Assembly (NCBI RefSeq): GCF_014649035.1
Contig: NZ_BMSG01000002.1
Location: forward strand, 186,001-250,000
Length of the DNA stretch: 64,000 nt
Direction of reading: 5' to 3'
From: Streptomyces sindenensis
GTDB lineage: Bacteria; Actinomycetota; Actinomycetes; Streptomycetales; Streptomycetaceae
Of the stretch, positions 45,163-53,175 are shown piece after piece. Position 1 is the stretch's first letter, and every line of letters begins with the position of its first letter. The notes beneath the pieces are model-generated. The model was given only the letters and a program-made list of their open reading frames with translations. It made no database searches and had not been told where the DNA came from. The position numbers and the translations under genes are program-made.

Positions 45163-46500
45163 ATGACCCAGGCCCCCGCGACCCCGAAGAACGGCCGCCG
45201 ACGACACGACCGCGAGATCATCGCCCTCGCCGTCCCGGCGTTCGGCGCACTCGTCGCCGAGCCCCTGTTCGTCATGGTCGACAGCGCCGTCGTCGGCCAC
45301 CTCGGCACCCCGCAGCTGGCCGGCCTCGGCATCGCCGCGGCCCTCCTGATGACGGCCGTGAGCGTCTTCGTCTTCCTCGCCTACGCGACCACGGCGGCCG
45401 TCGCCCGCCGAGTGGGGGCGGGCGATCTGCCCGCCGCCATCCGTCAGGGCATGGACGGTATCTGGCTCGCCCTGCTGCTCGGAGCCGCAGTCGTCGCCCT
45501 TGCGATGCCGACGGCCCCCTGGCTCGTCGACATCTTCGGCGCCTCCGACACCGCGACTCCTTACGCCATCACCTATCTGAGAATCTCCATCCTCGGCATC
45601 CCGGCCATGCTCGTCGTGCTCGCCGCCACCGGCGTACTGCGTGGCCTCCAGGACACCCGCACCCCGCTGTACGTCGCCATCGCCGGTTTCACGGCGAACG
45701 CCGTCCTCAGCGTGACCCTCGTCCACGGCGCCGGGCTCGGCATCGCCGGGTCCGCCTGGGGAACGGTGATCGCCCAGGCGGGTATGGCCGCCGCCTACCT
45801 CGTCGTGGTGATCCGCGGCGCCCGGAAGCACGGTGCGTCCCTGCGCCCCGACGCGGCCGGGATCCGGGCCAGCGCACGGGCCGGCGTACCCCTGCTGATC
45901 CGGACCCTGTCCCTGCGAGCCGTGCTGATGATCGCCACCGCCGTCGCCGCCCGGCTCGGCGATGTCGACATCGCCGCGCACCAGATCATCCTCTCCCTCT
46001 GGAGCCTGACCGCCTTCGCCCTCGACGCCATCGCCATCGCGGGCCAGGCGATCATCGGCCGGTACCTCGGGGCGGACGACGAGAAGGGCGCGCGCGAAGC
46101 CTGTCGCCGCATGGTCGAGTGGGGTATCGGCTGCGGCATTGTGCTCGGCGTCCTTATCGTGCTCGCGCGGCCCCTGTTCATCCCGCTCTTCACGAGCGAC
46201 CCCTCGGTGAAGGACACCCTGCTCCCCGCGCTCCTGGTCGTGGCGGTCTCCCAGCCGATCGCGGGCGTGGTCTTCGTCCTGGACGGCGTTCTGATGGGAG
46301 CCGGTGACGGACGCTATCTCGCCTGGGCGATGCTGGTGACGCTCGCCGTCTTCGCCCCCGTCGCACTCCTGGTGCCCTCACTCGACGGCGGGCTCACCGC
46401 GCTCTGGTGGGCGATGACCCTGATGATGGCCGTCCGTCTGATCACGCTCTGGGTGCGCACCCGGTCGGGCCGGTGGATCGTGACCGGAGCCACGCGCTGA
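45163..46500 (+). CDS. MATE family efflux transporter
   Basis: 445 residues from ATG 45163, twelve hydrophobic segments. FGALVAEPLFVMVDSAVVGH is the MatE N-terminal signature, repeated in the second half (RTLSLRAVLMIATAVAARLG). The family exports cationic drugs using a proton or sodium gradient; here it is a conserved neighbour of dnaB. Convergent with the ribosomal operon across two parS sites. Confidence 0.93.
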   Translation: MTQAPATPKNGRRRHDREIIALAVPAFGALVAEPLFVMVDSAVVGHLGTPQLAGLGIAAALLMTAVSVFVFLAYATTAAVARRVGAGDLPAAIRQGMDGIWLALLLGAAVVALAMPTAPWLVDIFGASDTATPYAITYLRISILGIPAMLVVLAATGVLRGLQDTRTPLYVAIAGFTANAVLSVTLVHGAGLGIAGSAWGTVIAQAGMAAAYLVVVIRGARKHGASLRPDAAGIRASARAGVPLLIRTLSLRAVLMIATAVAARLGDVDIAAHQIILSLWSLTAFALDAIAIAGQAIIGRYLGADDEKGAREACRRMVEWGIGCGIVLGVLIVLARPLFIPLFTSDPSVKDTLLPALLVVAVSQPIAGVVFVLDGVLMGAGDGRYLAWAMLVTLAVFAPVALLVPSLDGGLTALWWAMTLMMAVRLITLWVRTRSGRWIVTGATR

Positions 46501-46543
46501 TCAACTCGATCCGCCGACTGTTCCGACGTCTTCCCCGGGGGCT

Positions 46544-46557
46544 GTTTCACGTGAAAC
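46544..46557. other. parS site in 26-bp palindrome
   Basis: GTTTCACGTGAAAC, extended to a perfect 26-bp inverted repeat (46538-46563), in the convergent gap after the MATE gene. Confidence 0.92.
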
Positions 46558-46580
46558 AGCCCCTCGCTGAACCGCCACGT

Positions 46581-46594
46581 GTTTCACGTGAAAC
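46581..46594. other. parS site in 30-bp palindrome
   Basis: GTTTCACGTGAAAC, extended to a perfect 30-bp inverted repeat (46573-46602). It is 37 bases from the previous site, about 3.5 helical turns. Confidence 0.92.
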
Positions 46595-46644
46595 ACGTGG
46601 CGTCCGGTCGCAACGCCTCCGAACACGATGCATCCAGACACAGC

Positions 46645-46675
46645 GAAGGGCCGCACCCACTGGGTGCGGCCCTTC
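46645..46675 (-). terminator. Terminator of the rpsF-ssb-rpsR-rplI operon
   Basis: A 15-bp perfect inverted repeat (46645-46659 with 46661-46675), starting GAAGGGCCGC, just beyond the rplI stop. Confidence 0.85.
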
Positions 46676-46698
46676 AGTGGCTCTGCTGAGCTCTGCCC

Positions 46699-47145
46699 TT
46701 AGGCAGCAACGACCTCGACGCCGAGCTTCGCTGCGACCTCGGGGTGCAGACGGACGGACACCTGGTGTCCGCCGAGCGTCTTGATCGGCGAGCCGAGCTC
46801 GACGCGACGCTTGTCGACGTCGGGACCACCGGCAGCCTTGATCGCCGAGGCGATGTCGGCCGGGGTCACGGAGCCGAAGAGACGGCCGGCGTCGCCGGAG
46901 CGAACGGCCAGACGGACCTTCACGCCCTCGAGCTTGGCCTTGATCTCGTTGGCCTGCTCGATCGTCGCGATCTCGTGGATCTTGCGGGCGCGGCGGATCT
47001 GCGCCACGTCCTTCTCGCCGCCCTTGGTCCAGCGAATGGCGAAGCCACGCGGAACCAGGTAGTTGCGGGCGTACCCGTCCTTGACGTCGACGACGTCGCC
47101 GGCGGCACCGAGGCCGGAGACCTCGTGGGTGAGGATGATCTTCAT
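46699..47145 (-). CDS. rplI: 50S ribosomal protein L9
   Basis: 148 residues. [20 protein letters not shown] and [13 protein letters not shown] are the family signatures. Last gene of the rpsF-ssb-rpsR-rplI operon, 18 bases after rpsR. Confidence 0.98.
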   Translation of the reverse strand: MKIILTHEVSGLGAAGDVVDVKDGYARNYLVPRGFAIRWTKGGEKDVAQIRRARKIHEIATIEQANEIKAKLEGVKVRLAVRSGDAGRLFGSVTPADIASAIKAAGGPDVDKRRVELGSPIKTLGGHQVSVRLHPEVAAKLGVEVVAA

Positions 47146-47163
47146 GCTGTTGTCACCCTTCCC

Positions 47164-47400
47164 TTATCGCGCGGTGGACGTGTAGGGCAGCAGCGCCATC
47201 TCACGGCTGTTCTTGACTGCCGTGGCGACGTCACGCTGGTGCTGCGTGCAGTTGCCGGTGACGCGGCGGGCACGGATCTTGCCGCGGTCGGAAATGAACT
47301 TCCGCAGCATGTTCGTGTCCTTGTAGTCCACGTACTGGGTCTTGTCCTTGCAGAACGCGCAGACCTTCTTCTTAGGCTTGCGCACAGGCGGCTTCGCCAT
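47164..47400 (-). CDS. rpsR: 30S ribosomal protein S18
   Basis: 78 residues. The N-terminal [11 protein letters not shown] plus a later Cys (GNCTQHQRD) form the zinc-binding type (C+) of S18; [18 protein letters not shown] is conserved. Streptomyces usually have a second, zinc-free S18 elsewhere for zinc starvation. Confidence 0.98.
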   Translation of the reverse strand: MAKPPVRKPKKKVCAFCKDKTQYVDYKDTNMLRKFISDRGKIRARRVTGNCTQHQRDVATAVKNSREMALLPYTSTAR

Positions 47401-47443
47401 GGTGTTTCTCCTGTGTGATCAAGAAGTGGGGGTACGAGCTGCC

Positions 47444-48058
47444 CTAGAAGGGCGGCTCGTCCGAGTAGCCGCCGCCGGAGGAGCCGCCGGAACCGCCGGA
47501 GCTTCCGCCCCAGCCGCCTCCGCCGCCCTGCTGTCCCCCGCCCTGGCCGCCGGCCGGCGAGCCGGTCGCCCACGGGTCGTCGGCGGATGCACCGCCGCCG
47601 CCCTGCTGGCCACCGCCACCGGGACCGCCGCCCCAGTTGCCGCCGCCCTGCTGGCCGCCGCCGTATCCACCCTGGCCGCCCTGACCACCGCGACCGGTGG
47701 TCTTGGTGACCTTGGCCGTGGCGTTCTTGAGGCTGGGGCCGACTTCCTCGACGTCCAGCTCGTAGACCGTGCGCTTGACGCCCTCACGGTCCTCGTAGGA
47801 CCGCTGCTTCAGCCGGCCCTGCACGACGACGCGCATGCCTCGCTGGAGCGATTCCGCGACGTTCTCCGCCGCCTGACGCCAGACCGAGCAGGTGAGGAAC
47901 AGGCCTTCGCCGTCCTTCCACTCATTGGTCTGCCGGTCGAAGATGCGGGGAGTGGACGCGACACGGAACTTCGCGACCGCCGCACCGGACGGGGTGAAGC
48001 GCAGCTCGGGGTCGTCGACGAGATTGCCGACGACCGTGATGACGGTCTCGCCTGCCAT
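47444..48058 (-). CDS. ssb: Single-stranded DNA-binding protein
   Basis: 204 residues. OB-fold in the first 115 residues ([35 protein letters not shown]), then a long Gly/Gln-rich flexible linker and the acidic tip DEPPF that binds partner proteins. The main Streptomyces SSB, within the ribosomal operon. Confidence 0.97.
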   Translation of the reverse strand: MAGETVITVVGNLVDDPELRFTPSGAAVAKFRVASTPRIFDRQTNEWKDGEGLFLTCSVWRQAAENVAESLQRGMRVVVQGRLKQRSYEDREGVKRTVYELDVEEVGPSLKNATAKVTKTTGRGGQGGQGGYGGGQQGGGNWGGGPGGGGQQGGGGASADDPWATGSPAGGQGGGQQGGGGGWGGSSGGSGGSSGGGYSDEPPF

Positions 48059-48132
48059 GGGTGAACCTCTCGGCGGGGATTGCTTCTGGCTGCTTGCTGC
48101 TACTCGGACCCGAAAACCGCTGAGCTAGATGC

Positions 48133-48423
48133 TCAGTGGACTTCGGGACGGAGGACCTTGGTCCGGAGGACCGACTCGTTCAGGTTCATCTGGCGGTCGA
48201 GCTCCTTGACGACCGCAGGCTCGGCCTGCAGGTCGATGACCGAGTAGATGCCCTCGGGCTTCTTCTTGATCTCGTAGGCGAGCCGACGACGGCCCCAGGT
48301 GTCGACCTTCTCCACCTTTCCGTTGCCCTCACGGACGACGGAAAGGAAGTTCTCGATCAGCGGGGAGACTGCTCGCTCCTCGAGATCGGGGTCGAGGATG
48401 ACCATCACCTCGTAGTGACGCAT
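48133..48423 (-). CDS. rpsF: 30S ribosomal protein S6
   Basis: 96 residues beginning [20 protein letters not shown], with [19 protein letters not shown]. First gene of the operon, with a strong AAAGGAGGTG ribosome binding site upstream. A hairpin (48452-48470) lies just before it. Confidence 0.97.
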   Translation of the reverse strand: MRHYEVMVILDPDLEERAVSPLIENFLSVVREGNGKVEKVDTWGRRRLAYEIKKKPEGIYSVIDLQAEPAVVKELDRQMNLNESVLRTKVLRPEVH

Positions 48424-48756
48424 GTGGAACCCACCTCCTTTGGACTCAGCGGCCACGGTCGTTCCGTGGCAGGAGGGTCGTGATGCGTGATGCAACGGCG
48501 TCTCCGAGGAGCACACCCGGCATGGAGAATCCGCTCCCGAACGATCCCGTGGAGGAGGTTCGGGGAGAGGCTCGCCGTGGTGGCCTGGGCAGACACCGGT
48601 GCAGACCGTACAGAGTACCCGCAGACCGGCTTCCGGTTGAAATCGGGAGCTCAGAGGGCACAATCGAGACAGATGCGGTGTGAGAGGCGCTACACCCGCC
48701 GCAGCGGCTGAGGCGCTGGATCCACCCGCCCCACCTGTCCGGCCAGGAGGTACTCC
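48424..48756. other. Divergent region between rpsF and a small membrane protein gene
   Basis: About 330 bases holding the rpsF leader hairpin and promoters for both directions. No further gene is supported. Confidence 0.45.
48452..48470 (-). promoter_or_regulatory. Hairpin in rpsF leader, possible S6:S18 site
   Basis: GCCACGG pairs with CCGTGGC around a five-base loop, about 30 bases before the rpsF start. In many bacteria the S6:S18 pair binds a leader hairpin of the same operon; whether this one has the required CCG loop element is not clear. Confidence 0.3.
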
Positions 48757-49068
48757 ATGGCACAGACCATCCGCCCCGCAACCGGTTCGCTTTTCGCGAC
48801 GGACGGCAAGCCGCACCCGCTCCAGGACACCCTGCTCGCCGTGACCCTGGTCCTGGGCGCCCTCGCCTTCGTGACGGCGATGTTCCACCACCTCCACCTG
48901 ATCAGCTCGTGGGCCGGGCTGGTCGGCATCCTGACCGGTGGATACGGGATGTACGTCTCCAGGACCACCGGCGAGCGGTTCGGCCTGATCATCGGGCTCG
49001 GCGCGTCCGCCGTCGGCTTCTTCCTCGGCATGGCCCACGGCGGTCTCTTCGGCGGCGTGATCACCTGA
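48757..49068 (+). CDS. Hypothetical small membrane protein
   Basis: 103 residues with three hydrophobic segments ([58 protein letters not shown]). Conserved next to rpsF in Streptomyces by synteny; function unknown. RBS GGAGG lies about 10 bases upstream. Confidence 0.85.
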   Translation: MAQTIRPATGSLFATDGKPHPLQDTLLAVTLVLGALAFVTAMFHHLHLISSWAGLVGILTGGYGMYVSRTTGERFGLIIGLGASAVGFFLGMAHGGLFGGVIT

Positions 49069-49240
49069 CCGGAGCACCGGCCGGAACGCGGGCCGGTGCG
49101 GGTGCCCGGGCACTCGCACCGGCCGGCGTCGCGTCCGGTCCCCCGGGGGCCAGGCCGGGCGCCCCTCGGCCACAGTAGGCTTCGGCGCGAGAGCCGGAGC
49201 CCCTGACCGATGGGGACACACCTGCCGAGGAGCGCCCCGC

Positions 49241-50359
49241 ATGAGCCTGACCCTGAGGACCATCAGCCGAGAGCAGCATCTGGCGTACATCCAGAGCCTG
49301 CCCTCGGCCAGTCACTGCCAGGTCCCGGCGTGGGCTGATGTGAAGACCGAATGGCGCTCGGAGAACCTGGGCTGGTTCGACCGGGACGGCCAGATCGTCG
49401 GCGCGGGCCTCGTCCTGTACCGCCAGCTGCCCAAGATCAAGCGCTACCTGGCGTACCTCCCCGAGGGCCCGGTCATCAACTGGTACGCGCCGAACCTGGA
49501 CGACTGGCTCCAGCCGATGCTCGCCCACCTCAAGCAGCAGGGCGCCTTCTCCGTGAAGATGGGCCCGCCGGTGGTCATCCGCCGCTGGGACTCTGCGGCC
49601 ATCAAGTCCGGCATCCAGGACCCGGACGTGAAGCGCCTGCGCGACGTCGAGGCCACGCACATCGAACCGCGCGCCTTCGAGGTCGCGGACCGGCTGCGGA
49701 AGATGGGCTGGCAGCAGGGCGAGGACGGCGGCGCCGGATTCGGTGACGTACAGCCCCGCTACGTCTTCCAGGTGCCACTGGCCAACCGCTCCCTGGAAGA
49801 CGTCCTCAAGGGCTTCAACCAGCTGTGGCGCCGCAACATCAAGAAGGCCGACAAGGCCGGCGTCGAGGTCGTCCAGGGCGGCTACGAGGACCTGGCCGAG
49901 TGGCAGCGGCTGTACGAGATCACCGCCGTGCGCGACCACTTCCGGCCGCGCCCGCTCTCGTACTTCCAGCGCATGTGGACCGTCCTCAACTCCGAGGACC
50001 CCAACCGGATGCGGCTCTACTTCGCCCGGCACAACGGCGTGAACCTCTCCGCGGCCACGATGCTCGTCGTCGGCGGACACGTCTGGTACTCCTACGGCGC
50101 CTCCGACAACATCGGGCGCGAGGTCCGGCCGTCGAACGCGATGCAGTGGCGCATGCTGCGCGACAGCTACGCGATGGGCGCGACCGTCTACGACCTGCGC
50201 GGCATCAGCGACTCGCTGGACGAGACCGACCACCTCTTCGGCCTGATCCAGTTCAAGGTCGGCACCGGCGGCGAGGCCGTCGAGTACGTCGGCGAGTGGG
50301 ACTTCCCGCTCAACAAGCTGCTTCACAAGGCGCTCGACATCTATATGTCGCGCCGCTGA
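49241..50359 (+). CDS. femX: Peptidoglycan bridge-forming peptidyltransferase FemX
   Basis: 372 residues of the FemAB family, adding glycine from glycyl-tRNA to the lipid II stem peptide, the first residue of the Streptomyces Gly bridge. Two GNAT-like halves: [19 protein letters not shown] and [20 protein letters not shown], with [20 protein letters not shown]. No coiled-coil arm is obvious. Position next to the alanine-racemase-like gene is conserved. Confidence 0.9.
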   Translation: MSLTLRTISREQHLAYIQSLPSASHCQVPAWADVKTEWRSENLGWFDRDGQIVGAGLVLYRQLPKIKRYLAYLPEGPVINWYAPNLDDWLQPMLAHLKQQGAFSVKMGPPVVIRRWDSAAIKSGIQDPDVKRLRDVEATHIEPRAFEVADRLRKMGWQQGEDGGAGFGDVQPRYVFQVPLANRSLEDVLKGFNQLWRRNIKKADKAGVEVVQGGYEDLAEWQRLYEITAVRDHFRPRPLSYFQRMWTVLNSEDPNRMRLYFARHNGVNLSAATMLVVGGHVWYSYGASDNIGREVRPSNAMQWRMLRDSYAMGATVYDLRGISDSLDETDHLFGLIQFKVGTGGEAVEYVGEWDFPLNKLLHKALDIYMSRR

Positions 50360-50437
50360 CCGACTTCAATACCCCTCACGGCACCACCCGTTCGTTCCCT
50401 GATTCACCGCAGCCACCAGAAAGGTTCCGGGCCGGCC

Positions 50438-51469
50438 ATGGCGCTCTCCCTCTACGTCGACACCGCGCGCTGGCGGGCGCACCAGAAGTCCGTGATCGAC
50501 CAGTTCCCCGGTCTCGTACCCGTCTGCAAGGGCAACGGCTACGGCTTCGGCCATGAGCGCCTCGCCGACGAGACGATCCGCTTCGGGTCCGACACCCTCG
50601 CCGTCGGGACGACCTACGAAGCGGCCCGGATCAAGGACTGGTTCAGCGGGGACCTGCTCGTCCTGACCCCGTTCCGGCGGGGCGAGGAGCCCGTACCGCT
50701 GCCGGACCGCGTCATCCGGTCCGTCTCCTCCGTCGACGGGGTGCACGCCCTGGTGGGCGCCCGGGTCGTCATCGAGTGCATGAGCTCGATGAAGCGCCAC
50801 GGCGTCAAGGAGGAGGAGCTGGGGCAGCTGCACGCGGCGATCGAGGACGTACGGCTCGAAGGCTTCGCGCTGCACCTGCCGCTGGACCGCACCGACGGCT
50901 CCGACGCCGTCGAGGAGGTCATCGGCTGGATGGACCGGCTGCGCGCGGCCCGGCTGCCGCTGCACACCATGTTCGTCAGCCACCTGCGCGCCGAGGAGCT
51001 GGCCCGGCTCCAGCAGCAGTTCCCGCAGACCCGCTTCCGCGCCCGGATCGGCACCCGGCTCTGGCTCGGCGACCACGAGGCCACCGAGTACCGGGGGGCC
51101 GTCCTGGACGTCACGCCGGTCGTCAAGGGCGACCGGTTCGGCTACCGCCAGCAGAAGGCCGCGTCCGACGGCTGGCTGGTCGTCGTGGCCGGAGGCACGT
51201 CCCACGGGGTCGGCCTGGAGGCGCCCAAGGCGCTGCACGGCGTGATGCCGAGGGCCAAGGGCGTCGCCCGCGCGGGCCTGGCCACGGTCAACCGCAACCT
51301 GTCGCCGTTCGTCTGGGCGGGCAAGCAGCGGTGGTTCGCCGAGCCGCCGCACATGCAGGTGTCGATCCTGTTCGTCCCCTCGGACGCCCAGGAGCCGCGG
51401 GTCGGCGACGAGCTGGTCGCCCATCTGCGCCACACGACCACCCAGTACGACCGGCTCGTCGACCGCTGA
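50438..51469 (+). CDS. Alanine racemase-like PLP-barrel protein
   Basis: 343 residues, fold-type III. The PLP lysine motif is VPVCKGNGYGFGH, comparable with the VVKANAYGHG of alanine racemase. The region where Alr has its second catalytic Tyr (VGYADG) reads VVVAGGTSHGVG, without a Tyr, so true racemase activity is doubtful. It follows femX in the same direction 78 bases downstream, and probably modifies or binds an amino acid in cell-wall metabolism. Confidence 0.8.
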   Translation: MALSLYVDTARWRAHQKSVIDQFPGLVPVCKGNGYGFGHERLADETIRFGSDTLAVGTTYEAARIKDWFSGDLLVLTPFRRGEEPVPLPDRVIRSVSSVDGVHALVGARVVIECMSSMKRHGVKEEELGQLHAAIEDVRLEGFALHLPLDRTDGSDAVEEVIGWMDRLRAARLPLHTMFVSHLRAEELARLQQQFPQTRFRARIGTRLWLGDHEATEYRGAVLDVTPVVKGDRFGYRQQKAASDGWLVVVAGGTSHGVGLEAPKALHGVMPRAKGVARAGLATVNRNLSPFVWAGKQRWFAEPPHMQVSILFVPSDAQEPRVGDELVAHLRHTTTQYDRLVDR

Positions 51470-51504
51470 GCCGCTGAGCCGGCCGTTCCGAGAAGCCCCC
51501 CGGC

Positions 51505-53007
51505 TCAGCCGTTCCGGGTGGGCGTCGCACCCCACTCCACCTGAGGCCCGTCCGTCCGAGCCGCGTGCCCGGACGGACGGGCCTCGGGTGCGAGCACGAA
51601 CGCGTCCGGAGCCCCGTCGAGCACACCGCCCGACGGGTCGTCCGACCCGTCCGCGCGCACCGGGTCCTTCTCCGGCAGCAGGATGTCCCGGACGACCAGC
51701 GCGCACAGGTACAGCGTGCCCAGCAGGTGCAGGGCGATCGCGACCTGATAGCCCTCCTGCGGCAGCCCCTGGTGCGTGTCCCCGCCGCTGGTGTAGGCGA
51801 GGTAGAACCAGATCCCGAGGAAGTACAAGACCTCGCAGGTCTGCCAGATGAGGAAGTCGCGCCAGCGCGGCCGGGCCAGGACGGCCAGCGGAATCAACCA
51901 CAGCACGTACTGCGGTGAGTAGACCTTGTTCGTCAGGATGAACGCGGCCACCACCAGGAACGCCAGCTGGGCGAAGCGCGGCCTGCGGGCCGCGGAGAGC
52001 GCCAGCCCGGCGATGCCCGCGCAGAAGACGACCATGAGGACGACCGAGGCGGTGTTGACCGTCTCCACGTCGATGGGCTTGCCGGTGCGCTGCGTGATGA
52101 TCAGCCAGAACGAGCCGAAGTCGATCGGCCTCTCCTGACTGAAGGTGTAGAACTTCCGCCACCCCTCGGGGGCGAAGATCATCACTGGCAGGTTCACCGC
52201 CAGCCAGGCCGCGCCCGCGCCCAGCAGCGCCGTCCCGAACTCGCGCCACCGGCCCGCCCGCCAGCAGAGCACCAGGAGCGGGCCGAGCAGCAGGACGGGA
52301 TAGAGCTTGGCGGCCGTGGCCAGGCCGATGAGGATCCCGAAGGCGAGCACCCGGCCCCGGGACCACATGAGCATCGCCGCGGCCGTCAGGGCGACGGCCA
52401 GCAGGTCCCAGTTGATGGTCGCGGTGAGGACGAACGCGGGCGCCAGCGCGACCAGCAGACCGTCCCAGGGGCGCCGCCGCTGCGTGCGGACGGTGCAGAC
52501 GGCGATGACCACCGCGCAGATCATCAGCATGCCCGCGTTGACCATCCAGTACATCTGCTCGCGCTGCTGGATGGGGTCGCTGTCGGGCGTCAGCGTCAGC
52601 CAGGCCGCCACCTGCATGAACACCCCGGTCAGCACGGGGTACTCCAGGTACTGCATATCGCCGCTCAGCCGGTCGAAGTACGGCACGAGGCCGTCGGCGA
52701 AGCCGCGTCCCAGAAAGAGGTGCGGAATGTCGGAGTAGCAGGCGTGCGTGTACTGCGAGGTGGCGCCCCGGAACCAGGCCCATTCGTAGCAGGGGATCTT
52801 CTGCACCATGCCGAGGGCGAACATCCCGATCATGACCAGCGCGACGACACGCACGGGCGTGAGCGGACCGTCGCCCAGCCGCGCCCAGCGCCCCACGCGG
52901 CCACCGAACAGCTCGCTGCCGGCCGCCGCGACCTCGTCCTGATCGGTGGGCCGCACGACGGGCGGTTCCTCGTGCACGCTCGTGTCTTCTGCGCTGGGGC
53001 TCGGCAT
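51505..53007 (-). CDS. Glycosyltransferase family 87 / mannosyltransferase
   Basis: About 500 residues, an integral membrane protein with around ten hydrophobic segments. It has the GT-C-type pattern of polyprenyl-phosphate-dependent GT87 (DUF2029) enzymes: GFADGLVPYFDRLSGDMQYL then EYPVLTGVF, and NKVYSPQYVLWLIPLA. It probably transfers mannose to a wall or envelope lipid or glycan. ATG 53007 is preferred to an upstream ATG at 53016. Long cytoplasmic tails at both ends. Confidence 0.85.
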   Translation of the reverse strand: MPSPSAEDTSVHEEPPVVRPTDQDEVAAAGSELFGGRVGRWARLGDGPLTPVRVVALVMIGMFALGMVQKIPCYEWAWFRGATSQYTHACYSDIPHLFLGRGFADGLVPYFDRLSGDMQYLEYPVLTGVFMQVAAWLTLTPDSDPIQQREQMYWMVNAGMLMICAVVIAVCTVRTQRRRPWDGLLVALAPAFVLTATINWDLLAVALTAAAMLMWSRGRVLAFGILIGLATAAKLYPVLLLGPLLVLCWRAGRWREFGTALLGAGAAWLAVNLPVMIFAPEGWRKFYTFSQERPIDFGSFWLIITQRTGKPIDVETVNTASVVLMVVFCAGIAGLALSAARRPRFAQLAFLVVAAFILTNKVYSPQYVLWLIPLAVLARPRWRDFLIWQTCEVLYFLGIWFYLAYTSGGDTHQGLPQEGYQVAIALHLLGTLYLCALVVRDILLPEKDPVRADGSDDPSGGVLDGAPDAFVLAPEARPSGHAARTDGPQVEWGATPTRNG

Positions 53008-53092
53008 GCCGCACATCCTGCCGTACGGGGCTGTGTGCGGGGCAAGGACCGTCCGGGGGACACAAAAGGAGGCCGCCGGGGTCCGGGAACGT

Positions 53093-53132
53093 GGCGAGGG
53101 CCGCCGTACCGGTGGGTACGGCGGCCCTCGCC
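53093..53132 (-). terminator. Terminator of penicillin-binding protein gene
   Basis: An 18-bp perfect stem (53093-53110 with 53115-53132), loop GGTG, between the penicillin-binding protein stop and the GT87 start. Confidence 0.85.
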
Positions 53133-53175
53133 ACGGTGCTGAGCCGGCCCATGAGGGAAGCGGCCGACGGTCCGG

